A DNA stretch of 64,000 bases. Origin: Cytophagaceae bacterium (GTDB taxonomy: Bacteria; Bacteroidota; Bacteroidia; Cytophagales; Spirosomataceae). The stretch spans positions 496,001 through 560,000 of the forward strand of contig JAIXWQ010000009.1 in the NCBI GenBank assembly GCA_027491195.1, read 5' to 3'. This document shows positions 44,572 through 55,473 of this stretch, one piece after another; positions within the stretch are counted from its first letter, which is position 1, and every line of letters begins with the position of its first letter. The notes under the pieces were generated by a model. The model did not search any database. It was not told the DNA's origin and worked only from the letters and a program-made list of their open reading frames with translations. The position numbers and the translations under genes were made by a program.

Positions 44572-44740
44572 ATAACGTGTGATTTAAATGAGGTGCAAAT
44601 TAGGGACAAAAAATGATAATTTGCGGTAGATGTCGTAATTTTGGAAACCAATAACCAAAAAATCAGTTTATAAAATGCATTCGATTGCAGAACCACGTGC
44701 CTTTCATACCCTTCGAACGAATAAACGAACCTTTAAAAAA

Positions 44741-45976
44741 ATGAAATCCTTCTCCATTCCCTCTTTATTTAAGAGTAACGTGATAGGTCAAATCAAGGAA
44801 TCTCGTCGGGTTCAGGATAAATTAAAAAAAGATTTTACGCCTACTCACTTGGATTTTGGTCCGGTGGAGGTGTTGCTTTCGAGGCACTTTGGATTTTGTT
44901 ATGGAGTGGAGAATGCGGTAGAAACGGCGTACCACATTATTGATCAAAACCCGGATCGCCGCATTTTCTTATTGTCTGAGATGATTCACAATCCGGCAGT
45001 AAATGCAGATTTATTAGACCGTGGCGTTCGTTTTATCCAAGATACCTCTGGGAATCAGTTGGTGCCCTGGGAGGAGTTGAGCTCAAATGATATCGTGATT
45101 GTACCTGCTTTTGGGACGACTTTAGAGACGCAAGCGATTTTGCAATCGCGCGGAATCGATCCCTATGCTTATGATACGACCTGTCCTTTTGTGGAAAAGG
45201 TGTGGAATAGAGCAGATGCGATTGGGAAAAAGGATTACACGGTGATCGTTCACGGGAAACCAAGTCACGAAGAGACAAAGGCTACGTTTTCGCATTCACA
45301 GGCGGTGACACCTACGCTGATCTTAAAAAATATCGATCAAGCCGTTGCTTTAGCGGCCTATATTAAACAGGAAAAAACGTCGGAGGAATTCTTTGCGGAA
45401 TTTGAAGGCCAATATTCAACGGGTTTTGATCCGATGAAGGATTTAAAACGCATTGGTGTCGTGAATCAAACGACTATGTTAGCAACGGATACGCAAGAAA
45501 TTGTGGATTATCTGCGTCAAGTGATCCGCTTGCACTACCAAGTGGCTCCAGAAAACATCAAAGATTATTTTGCTGACACGCGCGATACGCTTTGTTATGC
45601 GACAAACGATAACCAAAGCGCAACCTACGGTTTATTAGCCGAGGAGGCTGATTTTGCGATTGTCGCTGGCGGTTATAATTCGTCGAACACGGCACACTTA
45701 GTTGACTTGTGTGTGGCGAAATTACCGACCTATTTTATCAAGAATGCAGAGAAATTGATTTCGGCAGAAGAGGTATTGCATTTTGATAATGTGGCCAAAG
45801 AAGAACGTACAGCCATTTCTTTCATTCCGAAGAAGGAAAAAACACGTGTACTTTTGACCTGCGGTGCTTCTTGTCCAGATGCGGTGATGGAAGAAATTTT
45901 GCGAAAATTAGTGTCCTTTTTCCCAGGTTCAAAGGACGTGTATGAGGTCGTTAATACGATTCTACAATCTTCTTAA
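44741..45976 (+). CDS. ispH: 4-hydroxy-3-methylbut-2-enyl diphosphate reductase
   Basis: Iron-sulfur enzyme of the last MEP step, giving IPP and DMAPP. The three cluster Cys are in HFGFCYGVE, DTTCPFVEKVWN and CGASCPD; His in EMIHNP and HGKPSHEETKATF bind diphosphate. From ATG 44741 (MKSFSIPS) the length is 411 residues, the long form typical of Cytophagales as I recall; the short Bacteroides or E. coli form lacks the first 45 or so. An ATG at 44675 would add 22 residues. A -7 box TAATTTTG is at 44636-44643. The 3' end overlaps the kinase gene by 26 bases. Confidence 0.94.
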   Translation: MKSFSIPSLFKSNVIGQIKESRRVQDKLKKDFTPTHLDFGPVEVLLSRHFGFCYGVENAVETAYHIIDQNPDRRIFLLSEMIHNPAVNADLLDRGVRFIQDTSGNQLVPWEELSSNDIVIVPAFGTTLETQAILQSRGIDPYAYDTTCPFVEKVWNRADAIGKKDYTVIVHGKPSHEETKATFSHSQAVTPTLILKNIDQAVALAAYIKQEKTSEEFFAEFEGQYSTGFDPMKDLKRIGVVNQTTMLATDTQEIVDYLRQVIRLHYQVAPENIKDYFADTRDTLCYATNDNQSATYGLLAEEADFAIVAGGYNSSNTAHLVDLCVAKLPTYFIKNAEKLISAEEVLHFDNVAKEERTAISFIPKKEKTRVLLTCGASCPDAVMEEILRKLVSFFPGSKDVYEVVNTILQSS

Positions 45977-46838
45977 CAGCAGGCAAATAGCCTTCCCCGA
46001 AAAGATTCACATGTACTAATAATGGGTACAGATTATAGAGCGGAATTCGCTCGTGGAACCCTTTTTGGATAGGGAAATTGGCATTATACGCTTCGTAAAA
46101 TGCTTCCTCAAATCCACCAAACATCGTCGTGAAAGCAATTTCTGCCTCTCTCAATCCATAATAACAGGCCGGATCGACTAAGGTAATTTGTCCCGCGGGA
46201 TTTGTCATCGCATTACCTGACCAAAGATCTCCATGGATCAAGGCAGATGATTCATTCGGTAAAAGAGAAGGTAATTTTTCGAATAAAACTTCCAATTTTT
46301 CCTCTAAAGCGGCATCTATTTTACGGTCATAAACCGCCTGAGTTAATTGCTTTCGCAATCTGTTCTCTGTAAAAAAGGCGACACCATCGGTGTTCCAGGT
46401 GTTGATTTGAGCGGCAGAACCTAGGTAATTTGTATAGTCCAAACCGTGCCCTTTCGGACTTGTGTTACGATGTAGGCGCGCCAGTTTCTCCCCAAAATCC
46501 ACCCAGTAATTCGCCGCTTTCTCTCCGGAGGGAATGCATTCCATCATCAAATATTCCTTCTCCTCCATCGAACCCACGCCGATAACGCTAGGGACCGAAA
46601 TGGTAGATGTGCTCCCGACTAAATTTAGATTTTTTGCTTCCGCCTCGAATAAACCTTGGTGATCACCTTGATTCCATTTAATGAAATACTCATCCCCAGA
46701 CTGCAATTTTACACGTACCGCTAAATTGAAATTACCCCCATAGAAGAATTCCAAGTCTTTCACTTCGGTGTTTTCTCCTAAGTGATGCTGGATAATTTTA
46801 TCAATAAACTGGTATTGTGCTTGCGTTTCGGTGGACAT
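45951..46838 (-). CDS. Fructosamine kinase family protein
   Basis: A 295-residue kinase-fold protein with the catalytic HGDLWSGNAM and the metal-binding DPACYYG that stands for DFG. Family members phosphorylate sugar-amine adducts on proteins (ketosamines) and so trigger deglycation. Typical length. It overlaps the ispH 3' end and starts 9 bases after the DUF2480 gene, heading the same way. Confidence 0.9.
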   Translation of the reverse strand: MSTETQAQYQFIDKIIQHHLGENTEVKDLEFFYGGNFNLAVRVKLQSGDEYFIKWNQGDHQGLFEAEAKNLNLVGSTSTISVPSVIGVGSMEEKEYLMMECIPSGEKAANYWVDFGEKLARLHRNTSPKGHGLDYTNYLGSAAQINTWNTDGVAFFTENRLRKQLTQAVYDRKIDAALEEKLEVLFEKLPSLLPNESSALIHGDLWSGNAMTNPAGQITLVDPACYYGLREAEIAFTTMFGGFEEAFYEAYNANFPIQKGFHERIPLYNLYPLLVHVNLFGEGYLPAVKKIVESY

Positions 46839-46847
46839 AAATCAAAA

Positions 46848-47357
46848 TTACGATTTTCTTTTATAAAGCGGAACCGTGCTGCAAGGTTCTCCATAAAACA
46901 AGCTCTTCGCCACCGGCTGCAATAATTGCGTGATTTTTAGGTAGGCATCCGTAGGAACGGATTCTTTTGAACAACCTTTGATGACGATTTTGGCATCCTG
47001 AAAATCAGCTGGATTTACTTTTGCTAAAGCCTGATCAAATAATAGTTTTTCTAAGTCTGCTAAATCCCCGAAAATAAGCGTCTTCGCAAAAGGAGTCAAT
47101 TGAACCCCTAATAACATGTATGCCCAGGTGGGAATGATGGCATCCTCACTACAACCTACCGCGACGTGCTTACCAGCATACATCGACCAGTCGTGGCCAG
47201 CAATAAATTCCCGAAAATCTTTTTCTCTTAGGGCAATTCCCTGGAATAACTGATCCTTGATATCAATAAAAACTCGCTCCCCAGGAATGCGCAAATCCTC
47301 TAGATCGATTTGCGTTAATCCGCTTTGGTTCACCCGATTGATGATTTCTTCAGCCAT
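46848..47357 (-). CDS. DUF2480 family protein
   Basis: A 169-residue soluble protein found across Bacteroidota, known to me only as DUF2480. It carries two Cys-centred segments, VAVGCSEDAIIPTWAYMLL and IVIKGCSKESVPTDAYLKI, which look like an internal duplication with possibly reactive Cys. It sits one base after tsaB. The function is unknown; a metal or redox role would be a guess. Confidence 0.82.
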   Translation of the reverse strand: MAEEIINRVNQSGLTQIDLEDLRIPGERVFIDIKDQLFQGIALREKDFREFIAGHDWSMYAGKHVAVGCSEDAIIPTWAYMLLGVQLTPFAKTLIFGDLADLEKLLFDQALAKVNPADFQDAKIVIKGCSKESVPTDAYLKITQLLQPVAKSLFYGEPCSTVPLYKRKS

Positions 47358-47358
47358 A

Positions 47359-48033
47359 TTACAGTGATTTTAAGGTCGGTTTAGTGCCCATGTATTCCTT
47401 TAAATAATCGGGCTCTTTGGTAACGAGGTTTTCGAATTTTTTGTTCAAAAATGCCTCATAAGCTAATTTACCCATGTATTGAGCCTCCGGACACAAAGGT
47501 TCTTCCACAAAAGTGATGGCCGTGTGAGCACAAGTATCCTTCCATTTTGCGGATCCATTTCCGAATGCAAGTACAGGCCTGAATTCCTGAAAAGAGTCCG
47601 GGCTTAAAATATGGGCTTCTTGAGAAGATACTTCTTCTAGATCAGCGGTGTACACTGCCGCATAAACTTCCATTCTTCTCGCGTCTAACAGCGGTAAAAG
47701 TAACGTTTCAGCTGGCGCCTGAACAGCAGCAGCTAAGACTTGCAAAGTAGGTAAACAAATCAAAGGTTTATCTAATGCGAAACAGATTCCCTTCGCGGTC
47801 GCTAAACCAATGCGTAAACCAGTGTAGGAACCGGGGCCATTTGAAACAGCAACAGCAGAAAGATCAGCCAGCGCGAAACCCGGGGTCTTCATCACCTTTT
47901 CAATTAAAAGCGTGAGCGCCTTCGAGTGTGAGCCCTCTTCAGAAACCAATTCCTGGCTGATCAATTGCCCTTTATTGTGTAAGGCAACGGAACAATTTTG
48001 GGTCGACGTATCTAAACTTAGGATCAGACTCAT
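47359..48033 (-). CDS. tsaB: tRNA threonylcarbamoyladenosine biosynthesis protein TsaB
   Basis: A 224-residue ASKHA-fold scaffold that joins TsaD and TsaE in making t6A37 of ANN-decoding tRNAs. It begins [17 protein letters not shown] and has [20 protein letters not shown], the TsaB signature. It starts one base after the CtpA-like gene. Confidence 0.95.
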   Translation of the reverse strand: MSLILSLDTSTQNCSVALHNKGQLISQELVSEEGSHSKALTLLIEKVMKTPGFALADLSAVAVSNGPGSYTGLRIGLATAKGICFALDKPLICLPTLQVLAAAVQAPAETLLLPLLDARRMEVYAAVYTADLEEVSSQEAHILSPDSFQEFRPVLAFGNGSAKWKDTCAHTAITFVEEPLCPEAQYMGKLAYEAFLNKKFENLVTKEPDYLKEYMGTKPTLKSL

Positions 48034-48034
48034 G

Positions 48035-49606
48035 TTAATTTTTAATTAATTCTAGGCTTTTCAAAAGGGTAGGATCATGTTCAAACGACCATTCATTGAT
48101 TCCCTTTTTATAATAATACTGATGTACGATTTCTTGCTCTAAAAGGCCTTCGATGACCTTCTTATTTCCTTGCAACTCGCGCGCCACGGAGGAATCCCAT
48201 TCAGGTTTTAGTCGGTCTAGCTCTTTCGTTAAATTCGCGTACAAAATATCTTTCGAAGTCTCTTTTAACACATCACGCATCTGTTTTTCCAAAGGGCTTT
48301 CGTAGTGAAACTTGCTCGCCTTCACCCATTGAACAAACGCTTCGTATTCCGTATCGTTCAAATGAAAATTAGCGGCAGGGGCAATTTTAGCCTGCTTTAG
48401 TTTATATAAACGCGCATATTGGAAGAAAATCCGCTCTTTTAATAATTGCTGAATTAGGCTATTCGCTTGCGGTCTTCCCACTAGCACATCGGGCTCGATT
48501 CCTCCACCCGCATTTACTTTGCGACCTTTACGGGTTTTGAATTCTTGCTTGACAGTATCCTTATTTTCTGAATAGTCGATGGCCTGAATACAACGGCCAC
48601 TCGGGATGTAGTATTTCGCAGTCGTGATTTTGATCTTAGCTCGGTACGGTAAATCGCGGGTCACTTGCACTAGGCCTTTCCCAAAACTCCGTTGCCCCAC
48701 AATCGTCGCCCGATCGTAATCCTGCAAAACGCCTGCTACAATTTCGGCAGCTGAAGCCGAGTTTTGGTTGATTAACACCACTATTGGAAGTGAGTTATCC
48801 CAGCTCGGATTTAATGCTTTATAGGTTGCGTTCCACTCTTTCAATTTTCCGCGTGTGCTCACGATGGGTGTTTCCTTATCTAAAAATAAGTTACAGATAT
48901 CCACCGCTTGGGTTAATAAGCCTCCCGGATTGTTTCGTAAGTCTAAAATCAATTGCTTCATCCCGTCTTTCTTCAATTGAAGCAAGGCGGCTTTCATTTC
49001 TTTCGTAGCGGATTGATTGAATTCTTCAAGTTCGATATAACCGATTCCTGGGCGAATGATGCCGGAATAGCCTACGTTTTTGATTTGTACGGTGGACCTC
49101 TGCACCGTCAAGCTGAGCTTCTCCTCCCCACGTAAAATTTCTGCGGTTAACTTACTGTCTTTCGGGCCTTTGATTAATTGGCCTGGATCTGAATCTTCTG
49201 TGATTTTTACCCCATTAATGGAGAGTAATTGATCTCCTATTTGTAGCCCTGCTTGCAATGCGGGGCTGTTTTCGTCTACGTAGGTAATATAATATCCTTT
49301 GTCCACCCACGAGGCACGGATGCCGATGCCCTCGTATTTGCCGGTGGTCAGGGTGTTGAATTCGTCCAAATCCTCTTCGGGATAATACACCGTGTAGGGG
49401 TCTAACTGATCCAGCATGCCATCGATGGAGTTTTTGACCACCTTGTTCGGGTCGATAGGGTCGACGTAGAATTGATTTAATTCTTTGATGACGCTGGCGT
49501 AAATATCCAGGTTTTTGGCAAGGTCAAACAACTGGTCCGCCCGGCTAAAAGCCCACAAGCCCATACCCAAAACCACGAAAAGGCTTAGTCTAATTAGCTG
49601 TTTCAT
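48035..49606 (-). CDS. S41 C-terminal processing peptidase (CtpA-like)
   Basis: A 523-residue periplasmic serine protease from ATG 49606: membrane anchor or signal (5-20), PDZ domain (about 88-165, [22 protein letters not shown]), and a catalytic S41 domain with the NSASAAE serine segment (283-288) and Lys310 (SFGKG). LRNNPGGLL precedes them. The C-terminal 150 residues are helical. A longer reading to 49702 would add 32 residues encoded in rnpA; the chosen start still overlaps rnpA by 17 bases. Confidence 0.92.
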   Translation of the reverse strand: MKQLIRLSLFVVLGMGLWAFSRADQLFDLAKNLDIYASVIKELNQFYVDPIDPNKVVKNSIDGMLDQLDPYTVYYPEEDLDEFNTLTTGKYEGIGIRASWVDKGYYITYVDENSPALQAGLQIGDQLLSINGVKITEDSDPGQLIKGPKDSKLTAEILRGEEKLSLTVQRSTVQIKNVGYSGIIRPGIGYIELEEFNQSATKEMKAALLQLKKDGMKQLILDLRNNPGGLLTQAVDICNLFLDKETPIVSTRGKLKEWNATYKALNPSWDNSLPIVVLINQNSASAAEIVAGVLQDYDRATIVGQRSFGKGLVQVTRDLPYRAKIKITTAKYYIPSGRCIQAIDYSENKDTVKQEFKTRKGRKVNAGGGIEPDVLVGRPQANSLIQQLLKERIFFQYARLYKLKQAKIAPAANFHLNDTEYEAFVQWVKASKFHYESPLEKQMRDVLKETSKDILYANLTKELDRLKPEWDSSVARELQGNKKVIEGLLEQEIVHQYYYKKGINEWSFEHDPTLLKSLELIKN

Positions 49607-49994
49607 TCGGCAGGGTGAATTTATCAAGGATGGCGGCCATTTTCTTGTGGATTTTGTCTGAAGGTTCGATGGTGGAACCAATATAGACAAAAGCCAACAC
49701 ATCTGGAAGTTTCAACTTGCCCTCCACTTGAAAATGAGGTTTATTTAGGCGGTAAGCCTCGCGGATGCGACGCTTGAGGGTATTTCGGTCCACAGCTTTG
49801 CTGAAACGACGTTTGGGAACCGAAATCAAAATCTGTGGTTGCTCGAGTCCGGGCTCGAAGGTATTCTCCCGGATGTATAAAACACGAAAAGGATAGACAA
49901 ATCGCTCTTCAACGATTCGACTATCCTTCTCGAATAAGGAATCAATAATCTTAATATGCGTTAGACGCTCCGATTTAGAAAATGTAAATTTCAA
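49590..49994 (-). CDS. rnpA: Ribonuclease P protein component
   Basis: A 134-residue basic protein that helps RNase P RNA cut tRNA 5' leaders. The signature RNTLKRRIREAYRLNK is at about 75-90. It follows rpmH (50057) by 62 bases, the near-universal rpmH-rnpA pair, and overlaps the CtpA-like gene. Confidence 0.95.
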   Translation of the reverse strand: MKFTFSKSERLTHIKIIDSLFEKDSRIVEERFVYPFRVLYIRENTFEPGLEQPQILISVPKRRFSKAVDRNTLKRRIREAYRLNKPHFQVEGKLKLPDVLAFVYIGSTIEPSDKIHKKMAAILDKFTLPNETAN

Positions 49995-50056
49995 AGCAGG
50001 AATACTAAGTGTACAACAATAGCAAACCAGAAATCTTCTTTTCTAAGATCTATGGC

Positions 50057-50212
50057 TTATTTGCCTCTTTTTTCGTCTGAAACAGTCAACTTGTGACGTC
50101 CTTTAGCACGACGGTTTGTCAACACGCGACGACCGTTTGCCGTAGACATACGCTCACGGAAACCGTGTTTGTTTTTTCTCTTACGTACAGAGGGTTGAAA
50201 AGTTCTTTTCAT
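50057..50212 (-). CDS. rpmH: 50S ribosomal protein L34
   Basis: ATG 50212 to TAA 50057, 51 residues: [20 protein letters not shown], continuing with [21 protein letters not shown], the complete L34 sequence. It is followed by rnpA. L34 is a late-binding large-subunit protein. Confidence 0.97.
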   Translation of the reverse strand: MKRTFQPSVRKRKNKHGFRERMSTANGRRVLTNRRAKGRHKLTVSDEKRGK

Positions 50213-50255
50213 TTCTTTATTTGTTAAAGCAGCCCATCATTACGATTGGGACTTG

Positions 50256-50286
50256 CAAAGGTAAAACAAAATATTTATTCATCAAG
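50256..50286 (-). promoter_or_regulatory. Promoter of rpmH-rnpA
   Basis: Minus-strand CTTG (50286-50283), 19 bases, TACCTTTG (50263-50256), 44 bases before the rpmH ATG. The -7 box is exact; the -33 box has only the TTG core. Confidence 0.6.
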
Positions 50287-50303
50287 CTACGCTTGACCGG
50301 TCC

Positions 50304-50609
50304 TTAAACCTTGATTTCTACGTCTACTCCTGATGGCAATTCTAACTTCATCAAAGCATCTACTGTTTTTGCAGAAGAAGAGAAGATGTCAATTAGACGC
50401 TTGTAAGTACATAATTGGAATTGCTCACGTGCTTTCTTGTTAACGTGTGGTGAACGTAAAACAGTGAATTTCTCAATTTTTGTTGGAAGTGGGATAGGGC
50501 CAGAAACAACTGCTCCTGTAGCTTTTACCGCTTTAACGATTTTCTCTGCTGATTTGTCTACCAATGAGTGGTCAAATGACTTCAGCTTAATGCGAATTTT
50601 TTGATTCAT
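50304..50609 (-). CDS. rpsJ: 30S ribosomal protein S10
   Basis: A 101-residue small-subunit protein, also the NusE antitermination factor. [45 protein letters not shown] and the C-terminal [11 protein letters not shown] are fully typical. It stands alone: rplC does not follow it, as in the usual S10 operon, and rpmH comes next instead. It has its own promoter and a hairpin directly before the ATG. Confidence 0.98.
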   Translation of the reverse strand: MNQKIRIKLKSFDHSLVDKSAEKIVKAVKATGAVVSGPIPLPTKIEKFTVLRSPHVNKKAREQFQLCTYKRLIDIFSSSAKTVDALMKLELPSGVDVEIKV

Positions 50610-50614
50610 ATAAG

Positions 50615-50650
50615 ATGGTTCTTTAAATGATTAAGCAGCGAAAGAACCAT
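50615..50650 (-). promoter_or_regulatory. Hairpin directly upstream of rpsJ
   Basis: A perfect 10-bp inverted repeat, ATGGTTCTTT (minus 50650-50641) and AAAGAACCAT (minus 50624-50615), encloses a 16-base loop. It ends five bases before the rpsJ ATG (50609), within the mRNA leader. No T run follows, so it is not a terminator; it may control translation start. Confidence 0.65.
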
Positions 50651-50680
50651 TTACTCCGCTACTTAAATTAATTAGGACTG

Positions 50681-50712
50681 CAAAAGTACGGAATGTCTAT
50701 TAATTATGCAAG
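50681..50712 (-). promoter_or_regulatory. Promoter of rpsJ
   Basis: Minus-strand CTTG (50712-50709), 20 bases, TACTTTTG (50688-50681). The -7 box is exact and the -33 keeps TTG. The start codon is 71 bases downstream, leaving a leader that contains the hairpin at 50615-50650. Confidence 0.65.
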
Positions 50713-50714
50713 CC

Positions 50715-52811
50715 TCAGAATTTTGTTTTTTGCAGAGCCCGCTGTTTCTCAGCTAAATAGCTCCCTTGCTGAGCTTGATATAAAGCCGGATCGAGTGATT
50801 TTAGTTTATCCATCGCCTCATCTGCATAGGATATTTCGCCCATTTTGAGCGCTTGAAAGGCATATATAGGATAATAGGCCGGATTCTGCTCGTTCCATTG
50901 CAGGGCTGCTAGACTATACTCATAGCCTGTTTTGGCAGGCACAAACGTTAGCGCCTCTCGCAGAACGCCTAGTTGGAATGGGTGTTTTTCGAGCATTTGC
51001 AAGGCATTCGCTTTGGTAAGCGCTGGTGTTTTCGCAGGGAATGCTGTCGCATATTTCCAAAAAGCGAGAACACCCGTCATCCACGAACTCTGTGTCGTGT
51101 CTGTGGCAATGGAAACATTGAGTTGATTCAAAGCCGCCAAAGGTTTCTCGTGGTAAAATTCCTGCCACGATTTTAATAGTTCTAATTCTGGGAACATATC
51201 GCCCATCGTTTTTTGCCAATCGTCTAGCGGGAATCTAGGGGCTTTTCCTTTCCAATAAAACAAGCCATTATATAAGTAGACCAAATCGCGCAAGTCGGCA
51301 GAAGGGACGAAAGAAGGATTCATCGGCGCCGTGGGAATGCCAGCTGCCAGTAAATTAGCTTGAGTGGCTAGATCTTCTGAGGGATCGAATTCGGGTTTTT
51401 GCTTGCGATAGACCACCTCTGCATATAAGTTGTTAGCTTTATATAGTGGGTTTTCGGGTTCAAGGCTAGCTGCTTTTTCGTAAAAATAGGCCGCAGAATC
51501 AGCCGTGGCTAGTCGTTCGTATTGTAGCGCTAATTGGGTTAAAATTCTGGGATCAGTTAAATCGCTCTTTTGCAGGGTGAACAAAGCATCAAAAGGACGG
51601 TTTTCTGTGGCAAATACATTCGCAAGCGCGACGGAGAGTGCGGGATCAGGATGCATGCTTTGGCTGGCGGCTACATAATAGGCAAAGGTTTCCGTGTCGC
51701 CTGCTTGTTGTGCCAAGGCAGCTAAACTTAAATTGCTCTTCGTGTTTATGCGGCTATGAAGTGTGGCATTTTTATAGTGGATTTCTGCCATTTGATGGTC
51801 ACCTAATAAGGTCGAGATGTCGCCGGCGTAATTCTCTTTAGCGGCCATTCCTTGGTGATAGGCGCCTGAATTGAAGGCGAAAACGGCACCCACACTCAAA
51901 ATGACAACGCCTATTTGAATTAAATGCAGGGGCAGAAGTGCTGCCTTGTGAATGACTTTGTGGATGGGGAGGTTTTGGGCCATGAGCGGGCCAAAATTCC
52001 GGATAATAAATAAGGGGAACAGCAAAGCCATGATCACCTGGTTAATCATATTCCAGCTTTCGATGGCTAAAACGCCAGGGCTGTTGCTGTGCCACAAAAT
52101 AGGGGCAAGGCTTGAAAGTGAAAGTAAGCCGAGGCCGAGCAGGGTTTTGTTGTCTTTGTTATGGTAAAGGTAAATCCCCACAGCTACCATCGCCCATAAA
52201 AACGCAGGGATAGCAGTGCGGATGCCCACATCGAATCGCTGATTTGCGAAGGTCAAGACTAAATTTATCCCCCAAAACAAACCCAAAATCGTGCGATTCC
52301 GCTTCGAGCTCAAGCGATCAGCTCCGTGCGAGATGCCTAGTAGAAAGGAAGGAATAGCGGCTGCACTCAACACCGAAAGACCTGCGAAAGCGAGCTGACT
52401 TAAGCTAAAAATTTGACTACTTATGATTTGTGTTAGAGATTCAAGGGAGGCGTCAGACAGGGAAAAAGCGACGATTCCAAGCCAAAGCGTGGCTCCTAAC
52501 AGGGCTTGCCAAGCGGGTAAAACCGAAAACAATACCACCGCTAAACCAATCATCGCCACGATGATTCCTAGTATTTCAGGAGTAGAATCGAGGGGGATTG
52601 CCTGTATTTGGAAGTTTTGGCGAATAAAATAAACCGTTGAATGCAAGTCCTGGCCAGCCCGCGTGTCCACTACTTTTTGATACGGCATCATTTCCGCCAC
52701 CTCCACCCAATCAAAAAGGGCCACTCCACCATAAATCCACAAGCCAGTGGCGCCTAAAACCAAGGCGATACAGGTATAAAAGAGGGAGTTTTTAAGTGAT
52801 GGGCGAGTCAT
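50715..52811 (-). CDS. Polytopic membrane protein with C-terminal TPR repeats
   Basis: A 698-residue protein from ATG 52811; a TTG at 52829 would add six residues. About ten helices fill the first 320 residues (for example YTCIALVLGATGLWIYGG, ILGIIVAMIGLAVVLFSVLP), and the rest is TPR-like (ATADSAAYFYEKAASLEPENPLYKAN). The layout recalls unnamed DUF2723/glycosyltransferase-like membrane proteins of Bacteroidota, but I cannot name it. It ends just before the rpsJ promoter and diverges from atpD across 213 bases. Confidence 0.72.
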   Translation of the reverse strand: MTRPSLKNSLFYTCIALVLGATGLWIYGGVALFDWVEVAEMMPYQKVVDTRAGQDLHSTVYFIRQNFQIQAIPLDSTPEILGIIVAMIGLAVVLFSVLPAWQALLGATLWLGIVAFSLSDASLESLTQIISSQIFSLSQLAFAGLSVLSAAAIPSFLLGISHGADRLSSKRNRTILGLFWGINLVLTFANQRFDVGIRTAIPAFLWAMVAVGIYLYHNKDNKTLLGLGLLSLSSLAPILWHSNSPGVLAIESWNMINQVIMALLFPLFIIRNFGPLMAQNLPIHKVIHKAALLPLHLIQIGVVILSVGAVFAFNSGAYHQGMAAKENYAGDISTLLGDHQMAEIHYKNATLHSRINTKSNLSLAALAQQAGDTETFAYYVAASQSMHPDPALSVALANVFATENRPFDALFTLQKSDLTDPRILTQLALQYERLATADSAAYFYEKAASLEPENPLYKANNLYAEVVYRKQKPEFDPSEDLATQANLLAAGIPTAPMNPSFVPSADLRDLVYLYNGLFYWKGKAPRFPLDDWQKTMGDMFPELELLKSWQEFYHEKPLAALNQLNVSIATDTTQSSWMTGVLAFWKYATAFPAKTPALTKANALQMLEKHPFQLGVLREALTFVPAKTGYEYSLAALQWNEQNPAYYPIYAFQALKMGEISYADEAMDKLKSLDPALYQAQQGSYLAEKQRALQKTKF

Positions 52812-52921
52812 GCTCCTATTTTGGTCCAAAAAATGAATTCCTAAATTTCACACAAACTACGATTCATTCAAAGAAATTGCCTGATTTTGGCAAAAAATAG
52901 TTGAAAAATACTAATTTCTAT

Positions 52922-52953
52922 TTTGGTAAATTCGAATTAAGAGGCTAATTTTG
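52922..52953 (+). promoter_or_regulatory. Promoter of atpD-atpC
   Basis: TTTG (52922-52925), 20 bases, TAATTTTG (52946-52953): a full consensus promoter. The atpD ATG is at 53025, giving a leader of about 65 bases. Confidence 0.78.
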
Positions 52954-53009
52954 CAGTCCGAATGTTAGTATCATTCGTAAACAAAACACAATCTTAGTTT
53001 TTTAGCTAA

Positions 53010-54542
<1,533 letters not shown>

Positions 54543-54550
54543 AGAATATT

Positions 54551-54781
54551 ATGTTTGTAGAAATTATTACACCGGATCGTAAAGTTTTCTCTGCAGAAGC
54601 ATCTGTAGTGACTTTGCCTGGCGTTAATGGTTCCTTCCAAATTTTAAATGACCACGCAGCGATCGTTTCTACTTTAGCTAAAGGAGAATTATCAGCTGAT
54701 AAAGAGGTCTTCCAAATCGAAGGAGGAGTTGTTGAAGTTTTGAATAATCGAGTACTTGTTTTAGCCGAAGGCGTTAACTAA
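54551..54781 (+). CDS. atpC: ATP synthase subunit epsilon (N-terminal domain only)
   Basis: A 76-residue subunit with just the beta-sandwich domain (VEIITPDRKVFSAEASVVTLPG, NGSFQILNDHAAIVS). The C-terminal two-helix domain that inhibits ATP hydrolysis in other bacteria is absent, as is usual in Bacteroidota. It starts 8 bases after atpD, and the small lipoprotein gene follows after 8 bases. Confidence 0.95.
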   Translation: MFVEIITPDRKVFSAEASVVTLPGVNGSFQILNDHAAIVSTLAKGELSADKEVFQIEGGVVEVLNNRVLVLAEGVN

Positions 54782-54789
54782 ACATTCTC

Positions 54790-55362
54790 ATGAAAAAACT
54801 TGCCCTATTCTTATTTGCTACGGTCCTTTTAAGCTCATGCTCTGAAAAGGCTTTCTTAACAGGATCTATTTTAGCAACGGTGAAGGAAAGTAATATTCCT
54901 TTACAGAAGATTCAGTTCTATAATGATAATGGCTTGATTTTAGAAAGAGAGATGAGCTCAACAGATGCGAATGTGAAAGCAGGAGCATTAGTATTCAAAA
55001 ATGGCAAATCCATTAACCGCGTTAGTTTAGAGAAACAAACTCCAGGTGCCTTGTTAAAGGAAGAAGGGGATAAGTTGTATGTCTCGTTTGACAATCCGGC
55101 GAAGGAGTCGAATAGCTTGATCTTTGCGCCTGTATTAGGAGAACGCGGAGAGTATTTCTATCAATTAGTAGATGAAACTGGGAATTCTTCGATCTCTCGT
55201 TTGAATTTTGAGGGAAGTAAATACCTAGTCTACAATGAGAAATACGAAGGTTTGACGAAGTCGGTGACGAAAACACCTCGTGTTCGTTTAATGATTATGA
55301 AATCATCTTTAAGCGGATTGAAAGTGAATTCGAAACGAATGAAAGGTAATCGAGTGCAATAA
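54790..55362 (+). CDS. Hypothetical lipoprotein downstream of atpC
   Basis: A 190-residue lipoprotein: signal MKKLALFLFATVLLSSC (Cys17), then mixed beta and charged segments with no known domain (LQKIQFYNDNGLILEREMSS; NEKYEGLTKSVTKTPRVRL). It is 8 bases after atpC and ends at a strong terminator, so it is cotranscribed with the ATP synthase subunits. I do not recognise it. Confidence 0.75.
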   Translation: MKKLALFLFATVLLSSCSEKAFLTGSILATVKESNIPLQKIQFYNDNGLILEREMSSTDANVKAGALVFKNGKSINRVSLEKQTPGALLKEEGDKLYVSFDNPAKESNSLIFAPVLGERGEYFYQLVDETGNSSISRLNFEGSKYLVYNEKYEGLTKSVTKTPRVRLMIMKSSLSGLKVNSKRMKGNRVQ

Positions 55363-55385
55363 GTTTTTGTTTTTATAGGTTTTTG

Positions 55386-55416
55386 AAAATAGGATGCTTG
55401 CATCCTATTTTTTTTT
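55386..55416 (+). terminator. Terminator of the atpD-atpC-lipoprotein unit
   Basis: An 11-bp stem AAAATAGGATG / CATCCTATTTT (55386-55396 and 55401-55411) with a CTTG loop, followed by more T on the plus strand. Confidence 0.9.
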
Positions 55417-55473
55417 GCTTCATTTTTGCCCAAAGGTATGCCAGCATATCTGTTTGCATCCAATGATCAACTT

